DNA of 64,000 bases from NCBI RefSeq assembly GCF_014905095.1, contig NZ_CP041165.1, forward strand, positions 62,001-126,000. Reading direction: 5' to 3'. The DNA comes from Sulfurimonas marina (GTDB taxonomy: Bacteria > Campylobacterota > Campylobacteria > Campylobacterales > Sulfurimonadaceae). This document shows, in pieces, positions 51,678-61,069 of the stretch. Positions within the stretch are counted from its first letter, which is position 1; every line of letters starts with the position of its first letter. The position numbers and the translations under genes were made by a program. Under the pieces are notes generated by a model. That model was not told the origin of the DNA. It was given only the letters and a program-made list of their open reading frames with translations, and did no database searches.

Positions 51678-52526
51678 TTATTTTCCTACTTTTGTTGCTA
51701 CTTCAAGATGTAGAGATTTGAGCATCTCCAGATCTTTATTCATCTCACGACCTGCAGTTGTAAGATAGTTACCGATAACTATCGAGTTTGCACCGTATTT
51801 AAAGATCTCCGTTTGTCTCTCACCAAACATCAATTCACGTCCACCTGCAACCATGATACGCTCGGCATCAGGGAGTGTCTCTCGTGTTAGTTTTATTAAT
51901 TCTAACGCTTCTTCTATTTTTAGAGGATTTGGCTGGAGTTCAAGTGCCGGATTGTGATGGTAAAAGTTTATTGGTACACTTGTAGGGTTTAATGCTTTAA
52001 GTGAAGCGAGCATACTTTCACGATCGGCTTGCGTTTCACCAAGGCCGAAGATCCCCCCGCTGATAAGTACCATTCCAACTTCATTAACATTTTGACATGT
52101 TTCAAAGCGCTCACTCCAAGGGTGAGTTGTACAGATTTGCGGGTAAAACGCTTCACTAGTTTCTAGGTTATGGTTATACGCTTTAATACCCGCTTTTTTT
52201 AACTCTTTTAACTGTTCAACAGAAGCTGTACCGTTACATGCGATGAGACGAAGCTCAGGTGCAACTTTTTGCACCTCTTTGGCAGTTGAGCATACAAACT
52301 CTAATGTTTTGTCATTAAGCCCTTTATCAGCCGTTACCAGACAAAAACCAAGTGCTCCGTTATCACGAGCTGCGATCGCTTCTTTTTTGATCTCTTCAAT
52401 AGGTTTTTGTTTATAACGTTCAATATCAGCTTTATATCTGACACTTTGAGAACAAAATTTACAATCCTCTTTACATGTACCGCTGTTAATATTACAAATA
52501 GAGCATAAAAAGATCTTTTGATTCAC
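51678..52526 (-). CDS. bioB: Biotin synthase
   Basis: A 282-residue radical-SAM enzyme. TCKEDCKFCSQS provides the CxxxCxxC 4Fe-4S ligands. RLIACNGTAS, AYNHNLETSEAFYPQICTTH and NPTSVPINFYHHNP are BioB segments, including Cys and Arg ligands for the second cluster. It inserts sulfur into dethiobiotin. It is short for the family, as in other Campylobacterota. The topA-bioB neighbourhood is conserved in C. jejuni. Confidence 0.93.
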   Translation of the reverse strand: MNQKIFLCSICNINSGTCKEDCKFCSQSVRYKADIERYKQKPIEEIKKEAIAARDNGALGFCLVTADKGLNDKTLEFVCSTAKEVQKVAPELRLIACNGTASVEQLKELKKAGIKAYNHNLETSEAFYPQICTTHPWSERFETCQNVNEVGMVLISGGIFGLGETQADRESMLASLKALNPTSVPINFYHHNPALELQPNPLKIEEALELIKLTRETLPDAERIMVAGGRELMFGERQTEIFKYGANSIVIGNYLTTAGREMNKDLEMLKSLHLEVATKVGK

Positions 52527-52527
52527 T

Positions 52528-53124
52528 TTATTTCCTCGTATAGGAGAACTCTTTTTTGAGTTGAAACTCCTCTTTTTTCTTTCTTGTGAAATATTTTACA
52601 TCAAACTGCTCAGGTGTTACCTCTAATAGGACACACTCTGAAAGCGGTTTGTTTCTTGCACACACTTCGCCCGGATTGAGATAGAGTGTTTCTCCCTTAT
52701 ATTCTACACTAAATTTGTGTGTATGCCCAAAAATTACCACTTCGGTATCGTTAGACATATAAAAAGGGAGGTGCATTAGTTTAAACGTTGTGTTAGCAAG
52801 TTTAAAATAGTTTGGTTCCTGAACTAAGTTATACCTGTTATGCAGGTGCACCAAATGAGCATCGTTGTTCCCGTATACGGCAACATACCGTTTACCTGTA
52901 TGCTCTAAATAGTCCAGCATCTCCTTCTCGACTATATCACCGGCATGGATAAAAAATTCAGCCCCTTTTTCCAAAAGCATATCGATAGCTTTAATAGCAC
53001 GGTTTGTTTTGGTATGGGAATCAGAAATAATACCTATCTTTACGGATGTTTTTGAAAGTTTTGAGGTTTTATTTCTGATCAATCTCTTCACGAGGTGTTT
53101 TTGTCTTACATTTAACACACTCAT
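52528..53124 (-). CDS. YfcE-type metallophosphoesterase
   Basis: Up to 198 residues. The catalytic domain starts at IGIISDSHTKTNRAI (metal-binding D and H), with FIHAGD, YGNNDAH, FGHTHKFSVEYKG and LNPGEVC completing the five calcineurin-like motifs. The first ~30 residues overlap the topA 3' end by 56 bases; an in-frame TTG at 53080-53082 is a possible shorter start. Such enzymes hydrolyse phosphodiesters of unknown nature. It sits between topA and bioB. Confidence 0.85.
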   Translation of the reverse strand: MSVLNVRQKHLVKRLIRNKTSKLSKTSVKIGIISDSHTKTNRAIKAIDMLLEKGAEFFIHAGDIVEKEMLDYLEHTGKRYVAVYGNNDAHLVHLHNRYNLVQEPNYFKLANTTFKLMHLPFYMSNDTEVVIFGHTHKFSVEYKGETLYLNPGEVCARNKPLSECVLLEVTPEQFDVKYFTRKKKEEFQLKKEFSYTRK

Positions 53125-55297
53125 ATACCTCTTTGTTTCTAAATGTACGTGGAGCTAGTACGCCGTCACAGCCATCTTGTGTACACTTAATAGTTGTCGG
53201 TTCAAATTTTGAAATAAACTTACAATCCGGATAGTTTTCACATCCCCAGAATGGCCCACGTCTTGAGTTTTTCAGGCTCAGTTTTCCTCCACAGTCCGGA
53301 CAAGGAGTCTCACTCACTTTTTCCTCAACCTGGATACTTTTCGTATTTTTACAATCAGGGTAGTTCGCACATGCTAAAAATTGACCGTTACGACCGTTTT
53401 TAATAACCATGTCGCCACCACATTTTTCACATTTGTCTTCTGCAACTTCCTCTTTCTTCTCTACTTTGTTGCCCTCTTCATCCACTTGTTCAGTGTATTT
53501 ACATTTAGGAAAGCCGCTACACGCAACAAACTGACCGAAACGTCCTGAACGAAGAAGAAGCTCGCTTCCACATTTAGGGCAGTTACGTCCAAGTGGTTTT
53601 GCCATTTTCAGTGAAACGATTTGCTCTTTACCGTCTGCGATCTGCTGCATAAACTTATCGTAAAAATCGATAAGCAGTTTTTCCCAGTCTATATCACCCT
53701 CTGCAATCTCATCGAGTTGTTCTTCCATATTTGCAGTGAAGTTGATATCTACAATGTTTGAGAAGTGTTTTTCCAGGATCTCTGTTACTGTAAAAGCGAT
53801 TTCAGTTGGAACGATCTGCTTTTTCTCAATGCTTACATATGTTCTGTTTGTCAGTGTTGCAATTGTAGGTGCATATGTAGATGGACGCCCGACACCCTCA
53901 GCCTCAAGTTTTTTAATCAGGCTTGCTTCAGAGTAACGTGAAGGTGGCTCTGTAAAGTGCTGTTCCGGCTTGATCTTCTCAATCTCTGCAGTATCACCCT
54001 CTTTTAAAGTTGGAAGCAGTTTGTCTTTATCTTCAGTCCCTGTTACTTTATAGAAACCTTCAAAGATCAGTTTTCTACCGCTTGCACGGTACTCGTTTTC
54101 ATCTCCTTTAAAGATGATCGATTGTTGCTCAAACACTGCATCTTCCATCTGACATGCCATAAAACGATCATAGATCAGACGGTAAAGTTTTAACTCATCA
54201 GCTTTAAGGTATTTGCTTGCTACTTCAGGAGTAAACTGCAGCATTGTAGGACGGATAGCTTCGTGAGCTTCTTGTGCCCCTTTTGCTTTTTTCGTGTAAA
54301 CTTTGGCACTTTTCGGAAGATATTTTGCTCCGTAGCGGCTTTCTATAATTCCGCGAACAGCATCAACTGCTTCTTTTGCAAGGTTGAGTGAGTCTGTTCT
54401 CATATAAGTGATAACCCCACTTGTCCCGTCTGGTGTCTTTACACCCTCATAAAGTGCTTGTGCCAGCATCATTGTCTTTTTCGGAGAAAAACCGAGTTTT
54501 GAAGAAGCTGTTTGTTGCAGAGTTGAAGTCATAAACGGTGGTGGAGTTGAACTTTTTCTCTGTTTTGTTTCAATCTTTGCAATTGTAAAGCTGTCGTTTT
54601 TTACACTTTCAACTATTGCAGATGCCTGATCTTTATTTTTAATTGTAAGTTTTTCTATTTTCTCATTTTTATGTTTGATGAGATTTGCTTCAATGTTTGT
54701 TTTAAAAGTTGTATCTATGCTCCAGTATTCTTCAGGAACAAATGCTCTGATCTCTTTTTCACGATCAACTACAAGTTTTAAAGTTGAACTCTGTACACGA
54801 CCGCCGCTTAAACCTTTTTGGATCTTTGAACTTAATAACGGAGAGAGCTTGTAACCAACAATACGGTCTAGTAAACGGCGTGCTTGTTGCGCATTTACCA
54901 TATCCATATCTATTTTACGAGCAGACTCAAGTGCATGTTTGATAGCATTTTTCGTGATCTCGTGAAATACGATACGCGGCAATTCCTGCGGATCTTTTTT
55001 GATAGCGTGGGCAATGTGCCACCCGATAGCTTCCCCTTCGCGGTCCTCATCGGTCGCGATATAGATAGTATCTGCTTTTTTGGCTTTCTCTTTTATCTCT
55101 TTTACAGTTGGAGCATTCTCTTTTGCCACAGAATATTTTGGAACGATAGTATGAGTCTCTTCATCTATCTCAATACCAAAACGTGATTTAGGAAGATCTC
55201 TAATGTGACCTTTTGATGCAATAACATCATAATCTTTCCCTAAAAAGTTTTTGATAGTTCTAGCTTTTGCTGGTGATTCGACGATAATTAAGTTCAA
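53069..55297 (-). CDS. topA: DNA topoisomerase I
   Basis: A 742-residue type IA topoisomerase relaxing negative supercoils. The Toprim domain (IVESPAKARTIKNFLG, ATDEDREGEAIGWHIAHAI) leads to the catalytic Tyr 298 in GVITYMRTDS. The C-terminus has three Topo_C zinc modules (from about 575; CPKCG, CEKCG, CPDCG) and a fourth Cys-rich segment (CTQDGC...CVKC). Ends with TAA at 53069-53071. An AT-rich divergent promoter region separates it from flagellin. Confidence 0.97.
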   Translation of the reverse strand: MNLIIVESPAKARTIKNFLGKDYDVIASKGHIRDLPKSRFGIEIDEETHTIVPKYSVAKENAPTVKEIKEKAKKADTIYIATDEDREGEAIGWHIAHAIKKDPQELPRIVFHEITKNAIKHALESARKIDMDMVNAQQARRLLDRIVGYKLSPLLSSKIQKGLSGGRVQSSTLKLVVDREKEIRAFVPEEYWSIDTTFKTNIEANLIKHKNEKIEKLTIKNKDQASAIVESVKNDSFTIAKIETKQRKSSTPPPFMTSTLQQTASSKLGFSPKKTMMLAQALYEGVKTPDGTSGVITYMRTDSLNLAKEAVDAVRGIIESRYGAKYLPKSAKVYTKKAKGAQEAHEAIRPTMLQFTPEVASKYLKADELKLYRLIYDRFMACQMEDAVFEQQSIIFKGDENEYRASGRKLIFEGFYKVTGTEDKDKLLPTLKEGDTAEIEKIKPEQHFTEPPSRYSEASLIKKLEAEGVGRPSTYAPTIATLTNRTYVSIEKKQIVPTEIAFTVTEILEKHFSNIVDINFTANMEEQLDEIAEGDIDWEKLLIDFYDKFMQQIADGKEQIVSLKMAKPLGRNCPKCGSELLLRSGRFGQFVACSGFPKCKYTEQVDEEGNKVEKKEEVAEDKCEKCGGDMVIKNGRNGQFLACANYPDCKNTKSIQVEEKVSETPCPDCGGKLSLKNSRRGPFWGCENYPDCKFISKFEPTTIKCTQDGCDGVLAPRTFRNKEVYECVKCKTKTPREEIDQK

Positions 55298-55394
55298 ATA
55301 TAATCCTATATAATATAGTATAGTGTTTTCAAGTGCGAAAGTTTAGCACAAAAAGTTTAAATATAAAAAAAGTGAAAAAAAAGATAAAATTTTC

Positions 55395-55421
55395 TAAAGT
55401 TATTTTTTTAGGTGTCGATTT
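55395..55421 (+). promoter_or_regulatory. Sigma-28 (FliA) promoter of flagellin
   Basis: TAAA at 55395-55398 and CGATTT at 55416-55421, 17 bases apart, match the flagellar sigma-28 consensus (TAAA-N15/17-CGATAT). It lies 82 bases before the flagellin ATG, leaving a leader with a GAAAAGGA-type ribosome binding site. Confidence 0.8.
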
Positions 55422-55503
55422 AGTTAACATCTAGGGCAAGGAAGCCTGAAGATAAACTTTAAATTACAAGAGCGAAAGGCTCTTCCATAGAAAAGGATTT
55501 ATT

Positions 55504-56313
55504 ATGGGTTTTAGAATTAATACTAACGTTGGTGCAATGACTGCACACAGAAATGCTACGTTAAACAATGTTCAATTAGATAACAGTTTAACAAAACTTT
55601 CTTCTGGTTTAAGAATTAACAAAGCTGCTGATGATTCAGCTGGTCTTGCTATTGCTGATAAACTAAAAGCACAAGCAAATGGTCTTGGTCAAGCAACAAA
55701 CAATGCAAATGATGCGATCGGTCTTATCCAAACTGCTGACGGTGCATTACAAGAGTATACAAATATCGTTCAACGTATTCGTACACTAGCGGTTCAATCT
55801 GCCAATGATACTCAAGACTCTGCTTCAAGAAGTTATATTCAGACTGAGGTTAACCGTCTTATCAGTTCTGCAAGTTTCATTAATACACAAACTAAATTCA
55901 ATGGTAAAACATTATTTACTAATAGTAGTTTTACATTCCATGTTGGTGCGTACTCTGGTGAAACAACTAAAACAACAATTGATTCTATGACTGCATCAAA
56001 TGTAATTGGTACTGCAGGTGTTTCTACTCAGTCTGCTGCTGAAGCTACAATCTCAGCGATGGATTCTGCACTTGGAACAATCGATACATTAAGAGCAAGT
56101 CTTGGTGCTGCACAAAACCAACTTGAATCAGTTATCAGAAACGTTACAACTGCACAAGTAAACGTAACAGCTGCTGAATCTCAAATTCGTGATGTTGACT
56201 TTGCTGCTGAGTCTGCAAACTTCAACAAAAGAAACATCTTAGCACAATCTGGTTCATATGCTATGAGTCAGTCTAATGCTGTTCAACAAAATGTACTAAG
56301 ATTATTACAGTAG
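55504..56313 (+). CDS. Flagellin
   Basis: A 269-residue flagellin made only of the conserved D0/D1 N- and C-terminal domains, with about 60 residues in the middle; the outer D2/D3 domains are absent. It starts MGFRINTNVGAM and ends VQQNVLRLLQ. Residues 90-97 read QRIRTLAV, close to the TLR5-recognised consensus and unlike the altered sequence in C. jejuni and H. pylori. It is exported through the flagellar type III system and transcribed from the sigma-28 promoter upstream. Confidence 0.97.
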   Translation: MGFRINTNVGAMTAHRNATLNNVQLDNSLTKLSSGLRINKAADDSAGLAIADKLKAQANGLGQATNNANDAIGLIQTADGALQEYTNIVQRIRTLAVQSANDTQDSASRSYIQTEVNRLISSASFINTQTKFNGKTLFTNSSFTFHVGAYSGETTKTTIDSMTASNVIGTAGVSTQSAAEATISAMDSALGTIDTLRASLGAAQNQLESVIRNVTTAQVNVTAAESQIRDVDFAAESANFNKRNILAQSGSYAMSQSNAVQQNVLRLLQ

Positions 56314-56341
56314 TTTTAATCTACAGTATTAACCTACTTTT

Positions 56342-56364
56342 CACTGGGAGATCTTCTCCTAGTG
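56342..56364 (+). terminator. Hairpin downstream of flagellin
   Basis: CACTGGGAGA (56342-56351) pairs with TCTCCTAGTG (56355-56364), one G-U pair, around TCT. It lies 29 bases after the flagellin stop and overlaps the end of the convergent Maf gene. No T-run follows, so it may act as a stabiliser or bidirectional 3' end. Confidence 0.5.
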
Positions 56365-58392
56365 ATGCTCTACAGACTTTAAAAAGTTCTCCAAAAACTC
56401 TTCATAGTATGTTACAACACGTGTTAATTGTGTAACAAGCAGTTTATTTAATTTTTTGATATGTCTTTTTGGATTATCAATCTCTTTCGTATTTATAAAG
56501 TCAAACAGATATCCGCTTATCATTTGAATATAAAGTGTAATAATATTATTCGTATCTTTTGCTTCTTCAACATCATGTTCTGTCAGTATATCTATAAACA
56601 ATCCTAAAAGATCGTAGTGATATTGGTCTATAGAACTAAACTTAAGTGTTTTAAATTCCTCTATACGTTTTAAGATGTTTTTTGCATGTATAACACGTTG
56701 TTCTATATCTTGATATTCCTCTTGAGTAAGTCCAATATCAGAGGCATCTTCAAAAGTTGCTTTTAAATCTTTAAAGAGTTTTTGTTTATCAAGAACCGGA
56801 AGTGACTGAGGATCGAAATCTTCACTTTTTAGTGGCGTAGTATTTGAGATGTATGCCCCGTCTGAAAGGTTAAAAGAGTGTTGATCATCTTTTTGGAGGT
56901 TTCGTACTATTCCTTTAATCTCCATAAGTGAAGCGATAAAGTGTGGAGTAGTAGGAATTTCGTCTAAAAAGTTTCCTTTAGTTGAAAGAACCGTTTCATG
57001 ATAGTTAATATCCTCTTCTAAATCGAGTTCATGCTTAATATCAAGTGCTTTACTATGGAGATGTCCTTCAAGGTGTGTTTGCCCTGTTTCAGCATCCAGC
57101 GCCATATCAAGACCAAGCGTATAGATCTGTTTTGCTCCAAAATATATAGATAACACATAACTCATAATACCAACATTTGAAGCTGTAATATGTCCATAAT
57201 TTTTTTTGATTGAAGCTGCCGCTTGGAAGATGTACATATTCTCTTTTTTGAAAGCTTGTGCAAATTCAGGGTATGTGAAAGAGGCAAAAAGAGTAATACT
57301 TTCGTCAAAGAACTCGATAGAAGAGACCTTTTCAAGGTGTTTCATACTTGCTTCAAATCCATCAACATGGATGATAATGTCTGGCTTTATATTATTTTTC
57401 TCCAATAAGCCTAAAGCAGCACTTACGGCAATAATAATAAACTGTCCCTTATTCTTTTTAACCCATTCTATATCTTTTTGTAAAGAGGGACCTGCCCCAA
57501 GAACTAAGATAGGATTTGTATGGAAAATGGAAGCTTTTTTTAATCCATTAATACTGACAAACTTATATTGTTCTTTGAGATATTCCAATGGTCTTAGATA
57601 TACCTGCATTACTGCCGAATGAGGGAACTTCAGGTAATCTTGAGAGATGATAGCACTATGCATAATCTTTAGTTTTTCTGTTGAATGGCTCAAAAGAGGG
57701 AAATATTTTAGATAGTGGTTATATACAGGCATTGTACGTAAGAAAGAGTAAACTTTATATCTGAATGCTTCTTCATCGTCAAAGATAGAAAAGATGATTG
57801 TTACGCCATCATCTTTAAGTAGTTGATAGTCTGTAACATAGAGTGATAGATAAAACAGTTCAAGGTCATCTTCTACTATAAAATATGTAGTAGCATGGAT
57901 TTTTTCATGCACTTTTATAAGGTGTAGTCCCAGTCCAACACCCATAAAGATAAACTTGTAAATCTTTTTCATAGTTGTTGTTTCTTTTGAAGCATACTGG
58001 TTCGTATAATGTACGATCGGAGCAATAGTTGAGAGTGAAGAATCTACGATATCCATCTCTTCATACTGCTTTAAACTCTCCTCTGAAAATGTTAAGTCTC
58101 TAAAAGTTTCAAAGAGGTTGTCTTGTTTTGAATAATCTATATTTTTAGCAATTATTTCGGCATGTTTGTCACTATTAACACCGTAAAGCCATTTTCCACT
58201 CTCTATCTCTTGGACATCAAAATATCCCTCTTTTGTATATTCTAAATTATACTTTTGTGTGTAGTAACCATTGGCGATTGCATTTTCAAAAGCCATTAAT
58301 TTCTCATATAGAACGGGTACTTCTTTTTGAAAATATAGTAAATTTTTTTGAAATTTCTCTTGTGCTTCTTGTTCTATGAGTTGATTATCCAT
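56359..58392 (-). CDS. Motility-associated factor (Maf) glycosyltransferase
   Basis: A 677-residue DUF115/MptE-like protein of the Maf family, thought to transfer nonulosonic acids such as pseudaminic or legionaminic acid to flagellin. The central domain has LVLGAGPSLQKDIEWVKKNKGQFIIIAVSAALG and PDIIIHVDGFEASM (about 295-350), which is the DUF115 core. Location between flagellin and a CMP-nonulosonate synthetase supports flagellin glycosylation. It overlaps the CMP-synthetase gene by 8 bases. Confidence 0.92.
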   Translation of the reverse strand: MDNQLIEQEAQEKFQKNLLYFQKEVPVLYEKLMAFENAIANGYYTQKYNLEYTKEGYFDVQEIESGKWLYGVNSDKHAEIIAKNIDYSKQDNLFETFRDLTFSEESLKQYEEMDIVDSSLSTIAPIVHYTNQYASKETTTMKKIYKFIFMGVGLGLHLIKVHEKIHATTYFIVEDDLELFYLSLYVTDYQLLKDDGVTIIFSIFDDEEAFRYKVYSFLRTMPVYNHYLKYFPLLSHSTEKLKIMHSAIISQDYLKFPHSAVMQVYLRPLEYLKEQYKFVSINGLKKASIFHTNPILVLGAGPSLQKDIEWVKKNKGQFIIIAVSAALGLLEKNNIKPDIIIHVDGFEASMKHLEKVSSIEFFDESITLFASFTYPEFAQAFKKENMYIFQAAASIKKNYGHITASNVGIMSYVLSIYFGAKQIYTLGLDMALDAETGQTHLEGHLHSKALDIKHELDLEEDINYHETVLSTKGNFLDEIPTTPHFIASLMEIKGIVRNLQKDDQHSFNLSDGAYISNTTPLKSEDFDPQSLPVLDKQKLFKDLKATFEDASDIGLTQEEYQDIEQRVIHAKNILKRIEEFKTLKFSSIDQYHYDLLGLFIDILTEHDVEEAKDTNNIITLYIQMISGYLFDFINTKEIDNPKRHIKKLNKLLVTQLTRVVTYYEEFLENFLKSVEHH

Positions 58393-59077
58393 TCTGTTCC
58401 TTTAGTAGAAGTTCTGCAAATAAAAAGTCGATCTTTGTATCTATATCGATTGAGTGTTGTTGCTCCATCTCGTAAGCGAAAATATTATTTTTTAGAAAAA
58501 AGCTGCCGTTTTCTAAAAATTTATCTATTTTGGCAATATATATTGCACCGTTGAGCCTGTAATATGTCTCTAAATCCTGACTCCGTTTGTTGAGCACTTC
58601 CTCGTTTAAAAAATGTTTCATTGACTTATCTTCCGATAGTGTATTGCTCCAAAGAGGACTATGCTCCATCTCACAAACAGAAATTATGCCATCAGCATCT
58701 TTGTTTATGAGGAGTTTTATCGCCTCATCTATATCCTGAGCCGTTCTTAAAGGACTTGTAGGTTGGAGTAAAACAATGTAGTCATATTCTTTTGAGTTCT
58801 CTATCGCATGTTTTAGCGTATCAAATGTAGTTGCCGTATCACTTGCCAACTCTTGCGGGCGAAGAAGTGTTGCCGCTCCGTAGTTTTTTGATAGCTCTAA
58901 GATCTCGCTATCATCACTGGAGACTAAAAGAGCATCTAGATACTTACTTTTTTGCGCTGCTTCAATGCTCCATCCTATCAGCGGTTTGCCTGCCAAATCT
59001 AAAACATTTTTTCGGGGCAAGCGTTTACTACCGCCTCGTGCAGGAATTACCGCTAGAAAAGTTTTCCCATTAAGCAT
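58385..59077 (-). CDS. Acylneuraminate cytidylyltransferase (NeuA/PseF/LegF family)
   Basis: A 230-residue CMP-nonulosonate synthetase. AVIPARGGSKRLPRKN is the CTP-binding motif, LLQPTSPLRTAQDIDEA and YYRLNGAIYIAK the sugar site. It activates pseudaminic or legionaminic acid, or sialic acid, with CTP; which one is not decidable by eye. Its product would be the donor for the neighbouring Maf protein. It is transcribed ahead of Maf and overlaps it by 8 bases. Confidence 0.88.
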   Translation of the reverse strand: MLNGKTFLAVIPARGGSKRLPRKNVLDLAGKPLIGWSIEAAQKSKYLDALLVSSDDSEILELSKNYGAATLLRPQELASDTATTFDTLKHAIENSKEYDYIVLLQPTSPLRTAQDIDEAIKLLINKDADGIISVCEMEHSPLWSNTLSEDKSMKHFLNEEVLNKRSQDLETYYRLNGAIYIAKIDKFLENGSFFLKNNIFAYEMEQQHSIDIDTKIDFLFAELLLKEQNG

Positions 59078-59200
59078 TAAAATATCTCATTGTATATATT
59101 GAGTATTTTATTTTGTGTTGAAAAAGTTCTTTATTTTTACCGATTAATCGTAATGCATTCATGCAAAGATTATAGCAAAAAAGATACCACAATATTTTGT

Positions 59201-59227
59201 TAAAGAATTTAATAAAAGTGTCGATAT
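59201..59227 (+). promoter_or_regulatory. Sigma-28 (FliA) promoter of fliD
   Basis: TAAA at 59201-59204 and CGATAT at 59222-59227, 17 bases apart, 40 bases before the fliD ATG. Same geometry as the flagellin and fliS promoters. Confidence 0.8.
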
Positions 59228-59267
59228 GATCCCTAAAGAATAATATATATAAGAAAAAGGATCTATC

Positions 59268-60647
59268 ATGGCAATTAGTTCATTAGGTTTAGGATCGGGT
59301 GTTTTAACGATGGATGTACTAGACCAACTAAAAGCTGCAGATGAAGCTGCAAGGATTAATCCGCTAGAAAGACAATTATTAACTATACAAGATAAACAAG
59401 CTGAATTCAATGTTCTAGATGCGACGATGACAAACTTATTCGATAGTATTTGGGAACTAAAATCACCAACTCTGTATGACGAACGTTCTACAAGTGTTAG
59501 TGGTACATCAGTAGAGGTAACGGCTTCTGCAAACAGTGATATTCAAAGTTTTACGTTAAATGTTCTCTCATTAGCTACAACTCAGATTGAGCAGTCTGGT
59601 TCATTTACAAGTGCAACAACTGCAGGTCTTGTAGCAACTGCTGCAGGGACTATGAATTTAAATGTAAACGGGACTGATTATACAATCAACTATGATGAAA
59701 CAATGACTTTAGATGATATAAAAGCAGAAATCAATAACGTTGCAGGAGCAGATGTAAACGCGACAGTTGTACAGGTTGCAAGTGGTGATTTCCGTTTATT
59801 CTTAAACTCTGTAAATACGGGAACTACTCAAGATATTACTATAACAGATACAACGGGAAATCTTGCAGGGACACAGTTAACTACAGGTATGACAGCTGTA
59901 CAAACAGGGAGTGATGCGCAGTTTGAGTTTAACGGACAATTGGTAACAAGAACTTCAAATAATGTAACTGACCTTATAACAGGTTACGATATCACTTTAA
60001 AAGAGGTTGGCAGTTCAACTGTAGACGTTACGCAAAATCGTGATGAGATTATGATGAGAATCGATAGTTTTGTAGAAAAGTATAATTCTGCGATGACTTA
60101 TTTAAACAAGGTGACAAAAAATAGTATAGAATCAGATGAACGTGGTCTTTTCTCTTCTGATAGTACTATTAGAAATATGCAGAATGCAATTAGAAATGCA
60201 ATGGATACTATTGGAGGTGGTGTTAGTAACCTTTATGAATATGGTTTTGATATCGATAAAGATGGAAAATTAACAATTGATAAAACTGTGTTGAATGACA
60301 AACTTGATACGAATGCCGGGAATGTAGAAGTTTTCTTCTCAGGCGGTGACTATGATAACGGTGATGGTACAACAACGGCGATTGATGGAGCATTTACTGA
60401 GCTATATAATGTTGTGGAAACTTATACAGGTCTTGGAAAAAGTTTAGATAATCTACAATCGAGTATCAGTGACTCTATCTCATCTTTAGAAGAGAGAAAA
60501 GCTACTGCAATTGAAAGATTGAATAATAAGTATGACACAATGGCTCAGCAATGGGGTGCTTACGATTCTCTTATAGCAAGATTTACGAGTTCAGCGAATG
60601 CATTTATTATGATGGTAAATGCACAAAGTGCTGCAAGTAGTAGCTAA
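59268..60647 (+). CDS. fliD: Flagellar hook-associated protein 2, filament cap
   Basis: A 459-residue cap protein. The N-terminal coiled coil (GSGVLTMDVLDQLKAADEAA, about 9-28) and the C-terminal coiled coil (SSLEERKATAIERLNNKYDTMAQQWGAYDSLIARF, about 400-440) frame a central domain of beta-rich repeats. Cap proteins of Campylobacterota are longer, so this is compact. It is exported and guides flagellin insertion. It is transcribed from its own sigma-28 promoter and its stop codon overlaps the fliS promoter. Confidence 0.95.
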   Translation: MAISSLGLGSGVLTMDVLDQLKAADEAARINPLERQLLTIQDKQAEFNVLDATMTNLFDSIWELKSPTLYDERSTSVSGTSVEVTASANSDIQSFTLNVLSLATTQIEQSGSFTSATTAGLVATAAGTMNLNVNGTDYTINYDETMTLDDIKAEINNVAGADVNATVVQVASGDFRLFLNSVNTGTTQDITITDTTGNLAGTQLTTGMTAVQTGSDAQFEFNGQLVTRTSNNVTDLITGYDITLKEVGSSTVDVTQNRDEIMMRIDSFVEKYNSAMTYLNKVTKNSIESDERGLFSSDSTIRNMQNAIRNAMDTIGGGVSNLYEYGFDIDKDGKLTIDKTVLNDKLDTNAGNVEVFFSGGDYDNGDGTTTAIDGAFTELYNVVETYTGLGKSLDNLQSSISDSISSLEERKATAIERLNNKYDTMAQQWGAYDSLIARFTSSANAFIMMVNAQSAASSS

Positions 60648-60671
60648 AGTTTTTCCTGAGATTGACGATAT
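60645..60671 (+). promoter_or_regulatory. Sigma-28 promoter of fliS overlapping the fliD stop
   Basis: TAAA at 60645-60648 (the first three bases are the fliD stop codon) and CGATAT at 60666-60671, 17 bases apart, 27 bases before the fliS ATG. It matches the other two flagellar promoters exactly in spacing. Confidence 0.72.
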
Positions 60672-60697
60672 ATAAATAATTAACAAAAGGATTTGAA

Positions 60698-61069
60698 ATG
60701 TATGGAAATGCGGCACATAATATTTATTCAGAAAACAATGTAGCAATTGAATCATCGGAAAAATTAGTAGAACTTATGTATGAAGGTGTTTTAAGATTTA
60801 ATACGTTGGCAAAAAAAGCGATGGATGCTGGTAATATAGAGAAAAAAGTGTACTGGATAAATCGTTCTATAGCCGTAATTGATGAGTTAGTAGCTATCTT
60901 AAACTTTGAAGGTGGGGCTGTTGCACACTATTTAAAAGGTTTATACAATTACCAAATTACGCTACTTTTAGATGTGAATATGCACGATGATGCAAAAAAA
61001 CTTGAAGAGTGTACAAACGTATTTAAAGAGTTGCTTGAAGCATGGAGAGATGCTACACATGTGGCTTAA
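60698..61069 (+). CDS. fliS: Flagellin chaperone FliS
   Basis: A 123-residue helical protein that keeps flagellin unpolymerised before export. ENNVAIESSEKLVELMYEGVLRFNTLAKKAM at the N-terminus and KKVYWINRSIAVIDELVAIL are the family marks. AAGG precedes the ATG. The next gene starts inside its 3' end. Confidence 0.93.
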   Translation: MYGNAAHNIYSENNVAIESSEKLVELMYEGVLRFNTLAKKAMDAGNIEKKVYWINRSIAVIDELVAILNFEGGAVAHYLKGLYNYQITLLLDVNMHDDAKKLEECTNVFKELLEAWRDATHVA

